Source: a bacterium
Lineage (GTDB): Bacteria; Bacillota; Bacilli; Lactobacillales; Streptococcaceae
Direction: 5' to 3'
DNA length: 64,000 nt
Assembly: GCA_905221325.1 (NCBI GenBank)
Contig: CAJNCS010000007.1
Location: 62,001-126,000, forward strand
Part shown: positions 9,302 to 18,886 of the stretch, piece by piece
Layout of the letters: each line of letters opens with the position of its first letter
Position numbering within the stretch: the first letter of the stretch is position 1
Notes under the pieces: model-generated
What the model saw: only the letters and a program-made list of their open reading frames with translations
The model's database searches: none
Told to the model about the DNA's origin: nothing
Made by a program: the position numbers and the translations under genes

Positions 9302-11191
9302 GTGAAAAAGACTTTTTTCGTGCTTTTATTTAGCTTGTTTTGTATTTTACCACTCTCTGTTTTTGCGGTTGATTTTAAGATTCGCTCTTATCAAGGTGAT
9401 TTGTATATTCATGCAGATAATACGGCAGAATTTAGGGAGAAAGTAGTCTATCATTTTGATGAGGATTTTAATGGACAACTAGTAGGACTTGGCCATGCTG
9501 GTAAGATGCCAAAGGGCTTTGAAATAGATTCCAGTCCGAAGGTTCAGGTATGGAAAAATGCTGCTGCCATTGAAAATGTCAATAGTGAAGTGATAGAAGA
9601 ATCGGAAGGTTATACTGTAAAAGTGTATAATCCAGGCCAAGAGGGGGATACCGTTGAAGTGGTAATCACATGGCAACTAAAAAATCTCCTATTTCTATAT
9701 GACGATATCGCAGAACTTAATTGGCAACCCCTGACGGATAGTTCAGAACCTATCGAAAATTTTGAGTTTCGAGTAATGGGCTTTAATGGAGCAGAAAAAC
9801 TTTTCTTTCATACAGGAAAACTCTTTACAGAGGGCAAGGTAGAGAAGACAGGTGGTGATTATCGTGTTCATTTGCAGAACCTACCTCGTCAGCGTGGGGT
9901 TGAATTGCATGCCTATTGGCCTAGAAAAGATTTTGGAACAGCTTTGGATCAGGGATTGAAGGGCAATCGTTTAGCAGAATTTGAAAAAATAGAGGAGTCC
10001 ATTACTGCTGAAAAAGCTCAAAGTAAAGCTCTGGTTATGTGGATCATCCCTTTGCTACTCTCGCTTTCCTTAGTCTTTAGTGTTATTTTCTACTGCATTT
10101 ACAGAAGAAAAACCTCCCCATCGAAGAAATATGCCAAAAATCACCGTCTCTATGAACCGCCAATGGACTTAGAACCGATGGTTTTATCGGAAGCTGTTTA
10201 CTCCACTTCTTTAGAGGAAGTCAGTCCCTTGACCAAGGGAGGAGGGAAGTTCACCTTTGACCAACTCGTTCAGGCAACTTTATTGGATGTGATCGACCGT
10301 GGAAATGTTTCGATCATCTCAAATGGAGATGAGGTTCGTTTAAAAGTCGTAAAAGAAAAAGGATTGGCAAGTTTTGAAAAAGATTGCCTTAATTTGGCCT
10401 TTTCAGGAAGAGAAGAAGTGCTTGTTTCAGATTTGTTTGCAGATTACCAAGTGTCAACTAGTCTTTACCAAGGTGCAAAAGCAGCTGATGAAAAAAGGAT
10501 TCAGAAAACAGGACGTAAGCTTAAGTCTTCTTTCGAGCAAGCTCTGAAGCAGATGCAGGATGGGGTGAGAAAGCGGGTTTCCTCTTTGCAACTTCCAGAT
10601 TATTATCGTCCACTGAGTAATGGAGAAAAAATCCTGAGATTGACGATAGGTGTCTTTACGATTTTACCTGCTTTCGTTGGTTTTGGCTGGTTCTTGTACA
10701 GTTTGGATGCTCACGGGTATCTTTCTCTGCCACTTCTTATCCTTGGATTTGCAGGCTTGATGTTAGCTGCCGTCTATTATTGGACGACCCGATTTGATAC
10801 TCGTGATGGTGTTTTAAACGAAGAAGGACTAGAAGCGTACTATCTCTGGACTAGTTTTGAAAACATGCTTCGCGATATCGCCCATCTAGACAAGGCAGAA
10901 TTAGAGAGTATCGTTCTTTGGAATCGTCTCCTTGTCTATGCTACTTTATTTGGTTATGCGGACAAGGTGAGTCGTTTGATGAAATCTTATCAGATTCAGG
11001 TCGAGAACCCAGATATCAATCTTTACGTAGCTTATGGCTGGCACAGTATGTTTTATCATTCAACTGCTCAAATGAGCCACTATGCTAGTATTGCAAATAC
11101 AGCTAGCAATTACTCTGTATCTTCTGGAAGTGGTTCTTCAGGTGGAGGATTCTCAGGAGGCGGAGGCGGTGGCAGTATCGGCGCCTTCTAA
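9302..11191 (+). CDS. DUF2207-family membrane protein with glycine-rich tail
   Basis: 629 residues from a GTG start preceded by AAAGGGGAT. There is an N-terminal signal peptide (about 1-22), an extracellular DUF2207 region (about 24-220), a membrane span at about 244-266, a long cytoplasmic stretch, two further spans at about 455-500, and a striking C-terminal tail of Ser/Gly (GSSGGGFSGGGGGGSIGAF). This build is shared by a widespread family of unknown function. It stands alone between a divergent transporter operon and uppP; the extracellular domain and proximity to uppP suggest an envelope role but do not prove it. Confidence 0.85.
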   Translation: MKKTFFVLLFSLFCILPLSVFAVDFKIRSYQGDLYIHADNTAEFREKVVYHFDEDFNGQLVGLGHAGKMPKGFEIDSSPKVQVWKNAAAIENVNSEVIEESEGYTVKVYNPGQEGDTVEVVITWQLKNLLFLYDDIAELNWQPLTDSSEPIENFEFRVMGFNGAEKLFFHTGKLFTEGKVEKTGGDYRVHLQNLPRQRGVELHAYWPRKDFGTALDQGLKGNRLAEFEKIEESITAEKAQSKALVMWIIPLLLSLSLVFSVIFYCIYRRKTSPSKKYAKNHRLYEPPMDLEPMVLSEAVYSTSLEEVSPLTKGGGKFTFDQLVQATLLDVIDRGNVSIISNGDEVRLKVVKEKGLASFEKDCLNLAFSGREEVLVSDLFADYQVSTSLYQGAKAADEKRIQKTGRKLKSSFEQALKQMQDGVRKRVSSLQLPDYYRPLSNGEKILRLTIGVFTILPAFVGFGWFLYSLDAHGYLSLPLLILGFAGLMLAAVYYWTTRFDTRDGVLNEEGLEAYYLWTSFENMLRDIAHLDKAELESIVLWNRLLVYATLFGYADKVSRLMKSYQIQVENPDINLYVAYGWHSMFYHSTAQMSHYASIANTASNYSVSSGSGSSGGGFSGGGGGGSIGAF

Positions 11192-11217
11192 AAAATCTAT
11201 CGCAACATCCGAAATTA

Positions 11218-11226
11218 TGCTATAAT
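11218..11226 (+). promoter_or_regulatory. Extended -10 promoter for uppP
   Basis: TGCTATAAT, 25 bp upstream of the uppP start, matches an extended -10. No strong -35 box is seen. Confidence 0.6.
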
Positions 11227-11250
11227 AGAGGACAGAAAAAGGAGTAATGT

Positions 11251-12096
11251 ATGTATTTTATTGAAATTTTGAAGTCAATCTTTTTTGGGATTGTTGAAGG
11301 AATTACAGAATGGTTGCCCATTTCAAGTACGGGTCACTTGATCTTGGTTGAAGAATTTGTACAATACAAGGACCAAAATGAAGCCTTCATGTCCATGTTT
11401 AATGTTGTCATTCAGCTTGGTGCCATTTTAGCAGTTATGGTCATTTACTTTAACAAGCTTAATCCTTTCAAACCTGGTAAAACTAAGGTAGAAGTTCGTA
11501 GAACTTGGCAATTGTGGTCAAAAGTTCTCGTTGCAACCTTGCCTTTACTATTGGTCTTTAAGTTAGATGATTGGTTTGATGCCAACTTCCATAACATGGT
11601 TTCGGTTGCCATTATGTTGATTATCTATGGTGTTGCCTTTATCTATCTTGAAAAAAGAAATAAGGCGCAAGCCATTGAACCAACAGTAACAGAGCTAGAC
11701 AAGTTGCCTTATAAAACAGCTCTTTACATCGGACTTTTCCAAGTCCTCGCCCTTTTCCCAGGTACAAGCCGTTCTGGTGCCACTATCGTTGGTGGTTTGT
11801 TGAATGGTACAAGCCGCTCTGTCGTAACAGAGTTTACCTTCTATCTCGGAATTCCTGTTATGTTCGGAGCCAGTGCTTTAAAGATTTTCAAATTTATTAA
11901 AGCTGGTCAACTCTTGAGTTTTGGTCAACTATTCTTGCTTTTGGTTGCTATGGGTGTTGCCTTTGCAGTCAGCATGGTTGCCATTCGTTTCTTGACCAGC
12001 TATGTGAAGAAGCACGACTTTACACTCTTTGGTAAATACCGTATCGTACTCGGTAGCGTCTTGTTGCTCTATAGTTTTGTGCGTTTATTTGTATAA
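11251..12096 (+). CDS. uppP: Undecaprenyl-diphosphatase (BacA/UppP)
   Basis: 281 residues, an integral membrane enzyme that dephosphorylates undecaprenyl pyrophosphate so the lipid carrier can be reused for peptidoglycan, teichoic acid and capsule units; overproduction gives bacitracin resistance. The two family motifs are present: [16 protein letters not shown] (about residues 17-32) and PGTSRSGAT (about 170-178). About seven to eight hydrophobic segments are visible. AAAGGAG precedes the ATG. It is convergent with dinB and shares a terminator with it. Confidence 0.96.
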   Translation: MYFIEILKSIFFGIVEGITEWLPISSTGHLILVEEFVQYKDQNEAFMSMFNVVIQLGAILAVMVIYFNKLNPFKPGKTKVEVRRTWQLWSKVLVATLPLLLVFKLDDWFDANFHNMVSVAIMLIIYGVAFIYLEKRNKAQAIEPTVTELDKLPYKTALYIGLFQVLALFPGTSRSGATIVGGLLNGTSRSVVTEFTFYLGIPVMFGASALKIFKFIKAGQLLSFGQLFLLLVAMGVAFAVSMVAIRFLTSYVKKHDFTLFGKYRIVLGSVLLLYSFVRLFV

Positions 12097-12097
12097 G

Positions 12098-12130
12098 AAA
12101 AAGCTTGAAGGGAGGCCTTCAAGCTTTTTA
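12098..12130. terminator. Bidirectional terminator between uppP and dinB
   Basis: AAAAGCTTGAAG and CTTCAAGCTTTT form a long perfect stem with A/T runs on both sides. It overlaps the dinB stop codon. Confidence 0.9.
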
Positions 12131-13189
12131 AAATCCTGTCACTGTAATTCCTAGTAAACGGATGCCTTTTTCTTTTTCAGCTAGCTCTTCGTAGAGTTGA
12201 AGGGCAGTTTGAGAAATCTGACTAGCGTCCTGTGTAGCTTGTGGGAGGCTTTTTCGTCTAGTCAGAGTGGAGAAGTCAGCATATCGTATTTTAAGGATAA
12301 TGATTTTTCCAGCTTTGTTCTGCCTGCTGAGATTGTGAGCTACTTTCTCAGAGAGTAGAGTCAGCTCTTTTTTGATGTCTTCTTCTGCCTGAAGAATCTT
12401 ACCATAAGTTTTCTCCTTGCCGATGGACTTACGAATGCGATTGGACTTGACTGGAGCATTGTGAATACCACGAGCTTTTCTATAAAGGTCAAAACCGAGT
12501 CTGCCAAACCGATCGATTAAAGTGACTTCTGAGACGTCCAATAAGTCTGCACCAGTATAAATGCCCATTTCATGAAGACGTTCAACTGTTTTTTTGCCCA
12601 CACCGTGAAATTTAGCAATATCCATTTGTTTGAGAAAGTCTTGGGCTTGGTCAGGTAGAATTACTGTCAAACCATGCGGCTTCTGATAATCACTGGCCAT
12701 TTTAGCTAAGAATTTGTTATAGGAAACGCCAGCAGAAGCAGTCAGGTGTAGTTCCTGCCAGATATCCTGTTGGATGAGACGAGCTATTTTGACTGCCGAC
12801 TTGATACCAAGTTTATTTTCCGTCACATCCAAGTAGGCTTCGTCAATACTCATAGGTTCAATCAGGTCGGTGTAACGTTTAAAAATAGCTCGAATCTCAA
12901 GTCCCACAGTTTTGTATTTTTCATAATTTCCCGAGATAAAGACGGCTTGAGGACAACGCTCATAAGCTTCTTTAGAACTCATGGCAGAGTGAATGCCAAA
13001 AGCTCGTGCCTCGTAGCTACAAGTAGACACAACTCCTCGTCCGCCTGTTTGTCTGGGGTCACTCCCAATGATAACAGGCTTGCCCTTTAACTTAGGATTA
13101 TCTCTTATTTCCACAGCAGCAAAAAAGGCATCCATGTCGATATGGATGATTTTTCTGGACAAATCATTAATCAATGGAAATATGAGCAT
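12128..13189 (-). CDS. dinB: DNA polymerase IV (Y-family)
   Basis: 353 residues. An error-prone lesion-bypass polymerase. The catalytic carboxylates are in [12 protein letters not shown] (about residues 17-28) and [11 protein letters not shown] (about 114-124). A helix-hairpin-helix region ([17 protein letters not shown]) and a C-terminal little-finger domain follow. The start at 13189 gives a slightly longer N-terminus than many homologues; the [12 protein letters not shown] core begins about 9 residues in. It is convergent with uppP and divergent from pfl. No LexA-type operator is evident, as expected for streptococci. Confidence 0.95.
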   Translation of the reverse strand: MLIFPLINDLSRKIIHIDMDAFFAAVEIRDNPKLKGKPVIIGSDPRQTGGRGVVSTCSYEARAFGIHSAMSSKEAYERCPQAVFISGNYEKYKTVGLEIRAIFKRYTDLIEPMSIDEAYLDVTENKLGIKSAVKIARLIQQDIWQELHLTASAGVSYNKFLAKMASDYQKPHGLTVILPDQAQDFLKQMDIAKFHGVGKKTVERLHEMGIYTGADLLDVSEVTLIDRFGRLGFDLYRKARGIHNAPVKSNRIRKSIGKEKTYGKILQAEEDIKKELTLLSEKVAHNLSRQNKAGKIIILKIRYADFSTLTRRKSLPQATQDASQISQTALQLYEELAEKEKGIRLLGITVTGF

Positions 13190-13343
13190 TTTGCTTCCTT
13201 TCTAGTGTCATTTTCTATTTATTATACCCTTTTTTCTGAAAAAATGGAAAAGAGTACTCATTCTTTCAAATATATAACACAGATTGTGTCGATAAACAGA
13301 CTGTATTAGAAAAGAAAGTGGTAAAAAAGCCTTTTTTCGCTTG

Positions 13344-13370
13344 TTGAAATCGGTTACTGTATGGTATACT
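13344..13370 (+). promoter_or_regulatory. Promoter of pfl
   Basis: TTGAAA (13344-13349), a 15-bp spacer, and TATACT (13365-13370) with an extended TGg. The short spacer may be offset by the extended -10. Confidence 0.55.
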
Positions 13371-13382
13371 GGTCTCATGAAT

Positions 13383-13400
13383 GTAACAGATGACTGTTAC
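13383..13400. promoter_or_regulatory. Perfect inverted repeat in the pfl leader, possible operator
   Basis: GTAACA, 6 bp, TGTTAC. The 18-bp dyad starts 12 bp after the -10 box, at or just after the expected transcription start. The binding protein is unknown. Confidence 0.5.
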
Positions 13401-13425
13401 TAGAAAGAAAAATGAGGACATTAAC

Positions 13426-15741
13426 ATGGTTGTTAAGACAGTTGTTGAAGCACAAGATATTTTTGAAAAAGCTTGGGAAGGCTTCAAAGGTGTTGATTGG
13501 AAAGAAAAAGTAAGTGTGTCTCGCTTCGTTCAAGCAAACTACACACCATATGATGGTGATGAAAGTTTCCTTGCTGGACCAACAGAACGTTCTCTTCACA
13601 TCAAAAAAATCGTAGAAGAAACTAAGGCTCACTACGAAGAAACTCGTTTCCCAATGGATACTCGTCCAACATCAATTGCTGATATTCCTGCTGGATTTAT
13701 CGACAAAGAAAACGAATTGATTTTTGGTATCCAAAATGATGAACTCTTCAAATTGAACTTCATGCCAAAAGGTGGTATCCGTATGGCTGAAACTACATTG
13801 AAGGAAAATGGATATGAGCCAGACCCTGCTGTTCACGAAATTTTTACTAAATATGTAACAACAGTTAACGATGGTATCTTCCGTGCCTACACTTCTAACA
13901 TTCTTCGTGCTCGCCACGCCCACACTGTAACTGGTCTTCCAGACTCATACTCTCGTGGACGTATCATCGGTGTATACGCACGTCTTGCACTTTACGGAGC
14001 TGACTTCTTGATGCAAGAAAAATTGAATGATTGGAATTCAATTAAAGAAATCGATGAAGAAACAATCCGTCTTCGTGAAGAAATCAACCTCCAATACAAA
14101 GCGTTGCAAGAAGTTGTTCGCTTAGGTGATCTTTACGGGGTTGACGTTCGTAAACCAGCGATGAACGTTAAAGAAGCTATCCAATGGGTTAACATCGCAT
14201 TTATGGCAGTCTGTCGTGTGATCAACGGTGCTGCTACATCTCTAGGTCGTGTGCCAATCGTCTTGGACATCTTTGCAGAACGTGACCTTGCTCGTGGTAC
14301 ATTTACTGAATCAGAAATCCAAGAATTCGTTGATGATTTCGTTATGAAACTTCGTACAGTTAAATTCGGTCGTACAAAAGCTTATGACCAACTGTACTCA
14401 GGTGACCCAACATTCATCACAACTTCTATGGCTGGTATGGGTAACGATGGTCGTCACCGTGTCACTAAGATGGACTACCGTTTCTTGAACACTCTTGACA
14501 ACATCGGTAACTCTCCAGAGCCAAACTTGACAGTTCTTTGGACTGACAAATTGCCATACAACTTCCGTCGCTACTGTATGCACATGAGCCACAAACACTC
14601 TTCTATCCAATACGAAGGTGTAACAACAATGGCTAAAGACGGATATGGTGAAATGAGCTGTATCTCATGCTGTGTGTCACCACTTGACCCAGAAAACGAA
14701 GAACAACGCCACAACATCCAGTACTTCGGTGCTCGTGTAAACGTTTTGAAAGCCCTTCTTACTGGTTTGAACGGTGGTTACGACGATGTTCACAAAGACT
14801 ACAAAGTATTTGACATCGATCCTATCCGTGACGAAGTTCTTGAATTTGAATCAGTTAAAGCGAACTTTGAAAAATCTCTTGACTGGTTGACTGACACTTA
14901 TGTAGATGCTTTGAACATCATCCACTACATGACTGACAAGTACAACTACGAAGCTGTTCAAATGGCCTTCTTGCCAACTAAACAACGTGCCAACATGGGA
15001 TTCGGTATCTGTGGATTTGCTAACACTGTTGATACATTGTCAGCGATTAAATACGCTACCGTTAAACCAATCCGTGATGAAGATGGCTACATCTACGATT
15101 ACGAAACAATCGGTGAATACCCACGTTGGGGTGAAGATGACCCACGTTCAAACGAATTGGCAGAATGGTTGATCGAAGCTTACACAACTCGTCTACGTAG
15201 CCACAAACTTTACAAAGACGCAGAAGCTACAGTATCACTTTTGACAATCACATCTAACGTTGCTTACTCTAAACAAACTGGTAACTCACCAGTCCACAAA
15301 GGTGTATACCTCAACGAAGATGGTTCTGTGAACTTGTCTAAACTTGAATTCTTCTCACCAGGTGCTAACCCATCTAACAAAGCTAAAGGTGGATGGTTGC
15401 AAAACTTGAACTCACTTGCTAGCCTTGACTTTGGTTACGCAGCTGACGGTATCTCATTGACAACTCAAGTTTCTCCACGTGCTCTTGGTAAGACTCGTGA
15501 CGAACAAGTTGATAACTTGGTAACAATCCTTGATGGTTACTTCGAAAACGGTGGACAACACGTTAACTTGAACGTTATGGACTTGAACGATGTTTACGAA
15601 AAGATCATGTCAGGTGAAGACGTTATCGTACGTATCTCTGGATACTGTGTAAACACTAAATACCTCACTCCAGAACAAAAAACTGAATTGACACAACGTG
15701 TCTTCCACGAAGTTCTTTCAATGGATGACGCATTGAGCTAA
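13426..15741 (+). CDS. pfl: Formate acetyltransferase (pyruvate formate-lyase)
   Basis: 771 residues from the ATG at 13426, chosen over an in-frame ATG at 13390 because GAGG lies upstream and the protein then starts at conserved family sequence. It cleaves pyruvate with CoA to acetyl-CoA and formate under anaerobic, sugar-limited conditions. The adjacent catalytic cysteines are in SCISCCVSP (about residues 414-422) and the glycyl-radical site is RISGYCVN near the C-terminus. The radical is installed by a PFL-activating enzyme that is not encoded here. Codon use is that of a highly expressed gene (many GGT, CGT, AAC and TTC codons). Confidence 0.97.
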   Translation: MVVKTVVEAQDIFEKAWEGFKGVDWKEKVSVSRFVQANYTPYDGDESFLAGPTERSLHIKKIVEETKAHYEETRFPMDTRPTSIADIPAGFIDKENELIFGIQNDELFKLNFMPKGGIRMAETTLKENGYEPDPAVHEIFTKYVTTVNDGIFRAYTSNILRARHAHTVTGLPDSYSRGRIIGVYARLALYGADFLMQEKLNDWNSIKEIDEETIRLREEINLQYKALQEVVRLGDLYGVDVRKPAMNVKEAIQWVNIAFMAVCRVINGAATSLGRVPIVLDIFAERDLARGTFTESEIQEFVDDFVMKLRTVKFGRTKAYDQLYSGDPTFITTSMAGMGNDGRHRVTKMDYRFLNTLDNIGNSPEPNLTVLWTDKLPYNFRRYCMHMSHKHSSIQYEGVTTMAKDGYGEMSCISCCVSPLDPENEEQRHNIQYFGARVNVLKALLTGLNGGYDDVHKDYKVFDIDPIRDEVLEFESVKANFEKSLDWLTDTYVDALNIIHYMTDKYNYEAVQMAFLPTKQRANMGFGICGFANTVDTLSAIKYATVKPIRDEDGYIYDYETIGEYPRWGEDDPRSNELAEWLIEAYTTRLRSHKLYKDAEATVSLLTITSNVAYSKQTGNSPVHKGVYLNEDGSVNLSKLEFFSPGANPSNKAKGGWLQNLNSLASLDFGYAADGISLTTQVSPRALGKTRDEQVDNLVTILDGYFENGGQHVNLNVMDLNDVYEKIMSGEDVIVRISGYCVNTKYLTPEQKTELTQRVFHEVLSMDDALS

Positions 15742-15761
15742 GATTCAATTAGAATGGAAAG

Positions 15762-15789
15762 AAAGCTAGTCGATATGACTGGCTTTTTG
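15762..15789 (+). terminator. Terminator after pfl
   Basis: AAAGCTAGTC pairs with GACTGGCTTT (one G-T pair), followed by TT. Confidence 0.75.
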
Positions 15790-15837
15790 CGTCTTTGAAA
15801 ATTCTTTTAAAAAATAGTTAAATTTGGTCAAAAAGTT

Positions 15838-15854
15838 ATTGACTTTTACTGACC
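15838..15854 (-). promoter_or_regulatory. CtsR-like heptad box overlapping the clpL-leader promoter
   Basis: On the minus strand this reads GGTCAGTAAAAGTCAAT, against the CtsR consensus RGTCAAANANRGTCAAA (three mismatches). A further GGTCAAA lies at 15826-15832, making a TTGGTCA...TGACCAA dyad around the -35 box. Confidence 0.6.
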
Positions 15855-15867
15855 AATGTGATATAGT
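15839..15867 (+). promoter_or_regulatory. Promoter of the clpL leader transcript
   Basis: TTGACT (15839-15844), exactly 17 bp, TATAGT (15862-15867). The CtsR-like box covers the -35 region, fitting heat-shock derepression. Confidence 0.7.
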
Positions 15868-15964
15868 AGAAACATAAGGAAAATGAATTCCTTAGAAAAC
15901 TTCATTTTCAATGATTCTATTTCTTGAAAATGTACGATAGATACCCTAGAAAGGGGTGAGGCCT

Positions 15965-16060
15965 ATGTTTAATCTAACAGACTTTGAAAAGAAGATGATA
16001 AAAGGCTTATTTAAAAGAGAAAAACCAGAAATTATACGTAGGGTAGCCAACAGCGAGTAG
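15965..16060 (+). CDS. Unrecognised 31-aa leader ORF upstream of clpL
   Basis: An ATG at 15965 opens 31 codons ending in TAG at 16058-16060. It is preceded by AAAGGGGTGAGG, a strong ribosome site at proper distance. The peptide is rich in Lys/Arg and Phe (starting MFNLTDFEKKMIKGLFKREK). It lies between the CtsR-controlled promoter and a second CtsR-like box, 91 bp before clpL, so it would be made on heat shock. I know no function. It could be a small stress protein, a leader peptide, or a remnant. It is the only coding candidate in the 410-bp gap between pfl and clpL. Confidence 0.55.
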   Translation: MFNLTDFEKKMIKGLFKREKPEIIRRVANSE

Positions 16061-16091
16061 CTAACAGCTAGTCTAAATTTTTTAAAACAAA

Positions 16092-16108
16092 GGTCAGAGA
16101 AAGTCAAA
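16092..16108 (+). promoter_or_regulatory. Second CtsR box, just upstream of clpL
   Basis: GGTCAGAGAAAGTCAAA matches the CtsR consensus RGTCAAANANRGTCAAA with one mismatch. TTGACT follows at 16114-16119, but I see no matching -10 box. Confidence 0.7.
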
Positions 16109-16151
16109 TTGTTTTGACTAAGTAAATTTTTAATTAAACGAGGTATGAAAT

Positions 16152-18257
16152 ATGAATAACAATTTTAATAACTTTAACAATATGGATGATTTATTTAATC
16201 AATTGATGGGTGGTATGAGAGGATATAGTTCTGAAAATCGCCGTTACTTGATTAATGGACGCGAAGTGACACCTGAGGAATTTGCTCATTATCGTGCAAC
16301 TGGGAAATTACCAGGAAATGCAGAATCTGATGCGCAAATGCAACAACATGCTTCAGGTATGAAACAAGACGGTGTCCTTGCTAAACTAGGTCGTAACTTG
16401 ACAGCGGAAGCTCGTGAGGGCAAGTTGGATCCTGTTATCGGGCGAAACAAGGAAATTCAAGAAACATCTGAAATCCTCTCACGTCGTACCAAGAACAATC
16501 CTGTTCTGGTTGGAGATGCGGGTGTTGGTAAGACAGCCGTTGTCGAAGGCTTGGCGCAAGCCATTGTGAACGGAGATGTCCCAGCTGCTATCAAGAATAA
16601 GGAAATTATTTCCATTGATATCTCAGGTCTCGAGGCTGGTACTCAATACCGTGGTAGCTTTGAAGAAAATGTGCAAAATCTAGTCAACGAAGTGAAAGAA
16701 GCAGGAAATATTATTCTCTTCTTTGATGAAATTCACCAAATTCTTGGTGCTGGTAGCACTGGTGGAGACAGTGGGTCTAAAGGGCTTGCAGATATTCTTA
16801 AGCCAGCTCTCTCTCGTGGTGAATTGACTGTTATTGGGGCAACGACTCAAGACGAATATCGTAACACGATTTTGAAGAATGCAGCTCTTGCTCGTCGTTT
16901 CAACGAAGTCAAGGTCAATGCTCCTTCAGCAGAGGATACCTTTAAAATTCTTCAAGGGATTCGTGACCTCTATCAACAACACCACAATGTTATCTTGCCA
17001 GACGAAGTCTTGAAAGCAGCAGTGGATTATTCAATCCAGTACATTCCTCAACGTAGCTTGCCTGATAAGGCGATCGACTTGGTCGATGTGACAGCTGCTC
17101 ACTTGGCAGCTCAACATCCAGTGACAGATGTGCACGCAGTGGAACATGAAATTGATGAAGAAAAAGCAAAACAAGAAGAAGCTGCGGCTAAAGAAGATTA
17201 CGAAGCAGCTTTGAAAGCAAAAGTTCGCATCGAAGAACTGGAAAAGAAAATTGCTAACCATACGGAAAACCATAAAGTAACAGCAACAATCAACGATGTG
17301 GCTGAATCAGTAGAACGGATGACGGGTATTCCAGTTTCTCAAATGGGAGCAACCGATATCGAACGTTTGAAAGATATGGCTCATCGTTTGGAACACAAGG
17401 TTATCGGCCAAGATAAGGCGGTAGAAGCTGTCGCTCGTGCTATCCGTCGTAACCGTGCTGGTTTTGATGAAGGTAATCGCCCAATCGGTAGCTTCCTCTT
17501 TGTAGGGCCTACTGGAGTTGGTAAGACGGAGCTTGCTAAGCAATTAGCGCTCGATATGTTTGGAACCAAGGATGCGATTATCCGTTTGGATATGTCTGAA
17601 TACAGTGACCGCACAGCCGTATCTAAGCTAATTGGTACAACAGCTGGTTATGTTGGGTATGATGACAATAGCAATACCTTGACAGAACGTGTTCGTCGCA
17701 ATCCATACTCTATCATTCTCTTGGACGAAATTGAAAAGGCTGATCCTCAAGTAATCACCCTTCTCCTCCAAGTCTTGGATGATGGTCGTTTGACTGATGG
17801 TCAAGGAAATACAGTGAACTTTAAAAATACTGTCATTATCGCAACATCAAATGCTGGATTTGGCTATGAAGCTAACTTGACAGAAGATGCGGATAAACCA
17901 GAGTTGATGGATCGCTTGAAACCATTCTTCCGTCCAGAGTTCCTCAACCGCTTTAACGCAGTTATCGAGTTCTCACACTTAAATAAGGAAGACCTTTCTA
18001 AGATTGTGGACTTGATGTTGGCTGAAGTAAACCAAACCTTGGCTAAGAAAGATATTGATTTGGAAGTCAGCCAAGCAGCTAAGGACTTTATCACAGAAGA
18101 AGGTTATGACGAAGTCATGGGTGTTCGTCCTCTCCGACGCGTAGTCGAACAACAAATCCGTGATAAGGTGACGGACTTCCACTTGGATCACCTAGATGCT
18201 AAACATCTGGAAGCAGATATGGAAGATGGCGTTTTGGTCATTCGAGAAAAAGCCTAA
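16152..18257 (+). CDS. clpL: ATP-dependent Clp chaperone ClpL
   Basis: 701 residues, the length I recall for streptococcal ClpL. An Asn/Phe-rich N-terminus ([20 protein letters not shown]) replaces the double Clp-N domain of ClpC. AAA-1 has Walker [11 protein letters not shown] (about residues 121-130) and Walker [10 protein letters not shown] short middle coiled coil lies at about 330-375. AAA-2 has [10 protein letters not shown] (about 453-462) and ILLDEIEKA, followed by the C-terminal D2-small domain. ClpL is a heat-induced HSP100 chaperone without the ClpP-docking loop. Two CtsR-like sites upstream indicate control by CtsR. Confidence 0.96.
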   Translation: MNNNFNNFNNMDDLFNQLMGGMRGYSSENRRYLINGREVTPEEFAHYRATGKLPGNAESDAQMQQHASGMKQDGVLAKLGRNLTAEAREGKLDPVIGRNKEIQETSEILSRRTKNNPVLVGDAGVGKTAVVEGLAQAIVNGDVPAAIKNKEIISIDISGLEAGTQYRGSFEENVQNLVNEVKEAGNIILFFDEIHQILGAGSTGGDSGSKGLADILKPALSRGELTVIGATTQDEYRNTILKNAALARRFNEVKVNAPSAEDTFKILQGIRDLYQQHHNVILPDEVLKAAVDYSIQYIPQRSLPDKAIDLVDVTAAHLAAQHPVTDVHAVEHEIDEEKAKQEEAAAKEDYEAALKAKVRIEELEKKIANHTENHKVTATINDVAESVERMTGIPVSQMGATDIERLKDMAHRLEHKVIGQDKAVEAVARAIRRNRAGFDEGNRPIGSFLFVGPTGVGKTELAKQLALDMFGTKDAIIRLDMSEYSDRTAVSKLIGTTAGYVGYDDNSNTLTERVRRNPYSIILLDEIEKADPQVITLLLQVLDDGRLTDGQGNTVNFKNTVIIATSNAGFGYEANLTEDADKPELMDRLKPFFRPEFLNRFNAVIEFSHLNKEDLSKIVDLMLAEVNQTLAKKDIDLEVSQAAKDFITEEGYDEVMGVRPLRRVVEQQIRDKVTDFHLDHLDAKHLEADMEDGVLVIREKA

Positions 18258-18274
18258 CTCGAGATTTTGATAAT

Positions 18275-18308
18275 AAAAAAGAACCAGTTATTGTAACTGG
18301 TTCTTTTG
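18275..18308. terminator. Bidirectional terminator between clpL and luxS
   Basis: GAACCAGTTA / TAACTGGTTC stem with AAAAAA before it and TTTT after it. Confidence 0.9.
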
Positions 18309-18311
18309 CGT

Positions 18312-18794
18312 TTAGATGACATGGCGTTCAAAGGCATCATCTGAAATACCTTGTTCCAGGATGAGTTTAGCCCATTCTTTAGCAGAAAAGAGGCTGTGGT
18401 CTTTGTAGTTTCCACAAGATTCGATGGTTGTTCCAGGCACATCTTCCCAAGTAGTGGTCTCAGCGATTTCCTTGAGCGAATCCTTGATAACAGCTGCAAT
18501 CTCGGCGCTGGTATGACGTCCCCACATAATCATGTGGAAGCCTGTACGACAACCGAAGGGTGAACAGTCAATCATACCGTCAATGCGGGTACGGATGAGT
18601 TTGGCCAAGAGGTGTTCGATAGTGTGAAGGCCAGCAGTAGGGATAGAATCCTCATTTGGCTGCACCAAGCGAATATCAAAGTTGGAGATGACATCTCCCT
18701 TTGGTCCTGTTTCTTCCCCAATTAAGCGAACATAGGGTGCTTTAACAATGGTGTGATCAAGTTCAAAACTTTCAACAATAACTTCTTTTGACAT
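18312..18794 (-). CDS. luxS: S-ribosylhomocysteine lyase (AI-2 synthesis)
   Basis: 160 residues, the typical LuxS length. It cleaves S-ribosylhomocysteine to homocysteine and DPD, the precursor of autoinducer-2, in the activated methyl cycle. Metal ligands are visible in the HTIEHLLA motif (about residues 56-63) and the later Cys region; [10 protein letters not shown] (about 79-88) carries the catalytic Cys. AGGAAC precedes the ATG. It is a monocistronic gene with its own extended -10 promoter. Confidence 0.96.
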   Translation of the reverse strand: MSKEVIVESFELDHTIVKAPYVRLIGEETGPKGDVISNFDIRLVQPNEDSIPTAGLHTIEHLLAKLIRTRIDGMIDCSPFGCRTGFHMIMWGRHTSAEIAAVIKDSLKEIAETTTWEDVPGTTIESCGNYKDHSLFSAKEWAKLILEQGISDDAFERHVI

Positions 18795-18820
18795 GGTAGT
18801 TCCTTTCAGTTTTTTCTTTC

Positions 18821-18829
18821 ATTATAACA
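18821..18829 (-). promoter_or_regulatory. Extended -10 promoter of luxS
   Basis: The minus strand reads TGTTATAAT, 26 bp upstream of the luxS start; no clear -35 box. Confidence 0.55.
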
Positions 18830-18851
18830 TAAAGCCTGCTGTTGAGATAGA

Positions 18852-18882
18852 GAGAAAACCTCTCCAAGAAAGGAGAGGTTTG
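18852..18882 (-). terminator. Terminator after the DUF1846 gene
   Basis: AAACCTCTCC / GGAGAGGTTT stem; on the minus strand it is followed by a T-rich run. Confidence 0.85.
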
Positions 18883-18886
18883 AGTT

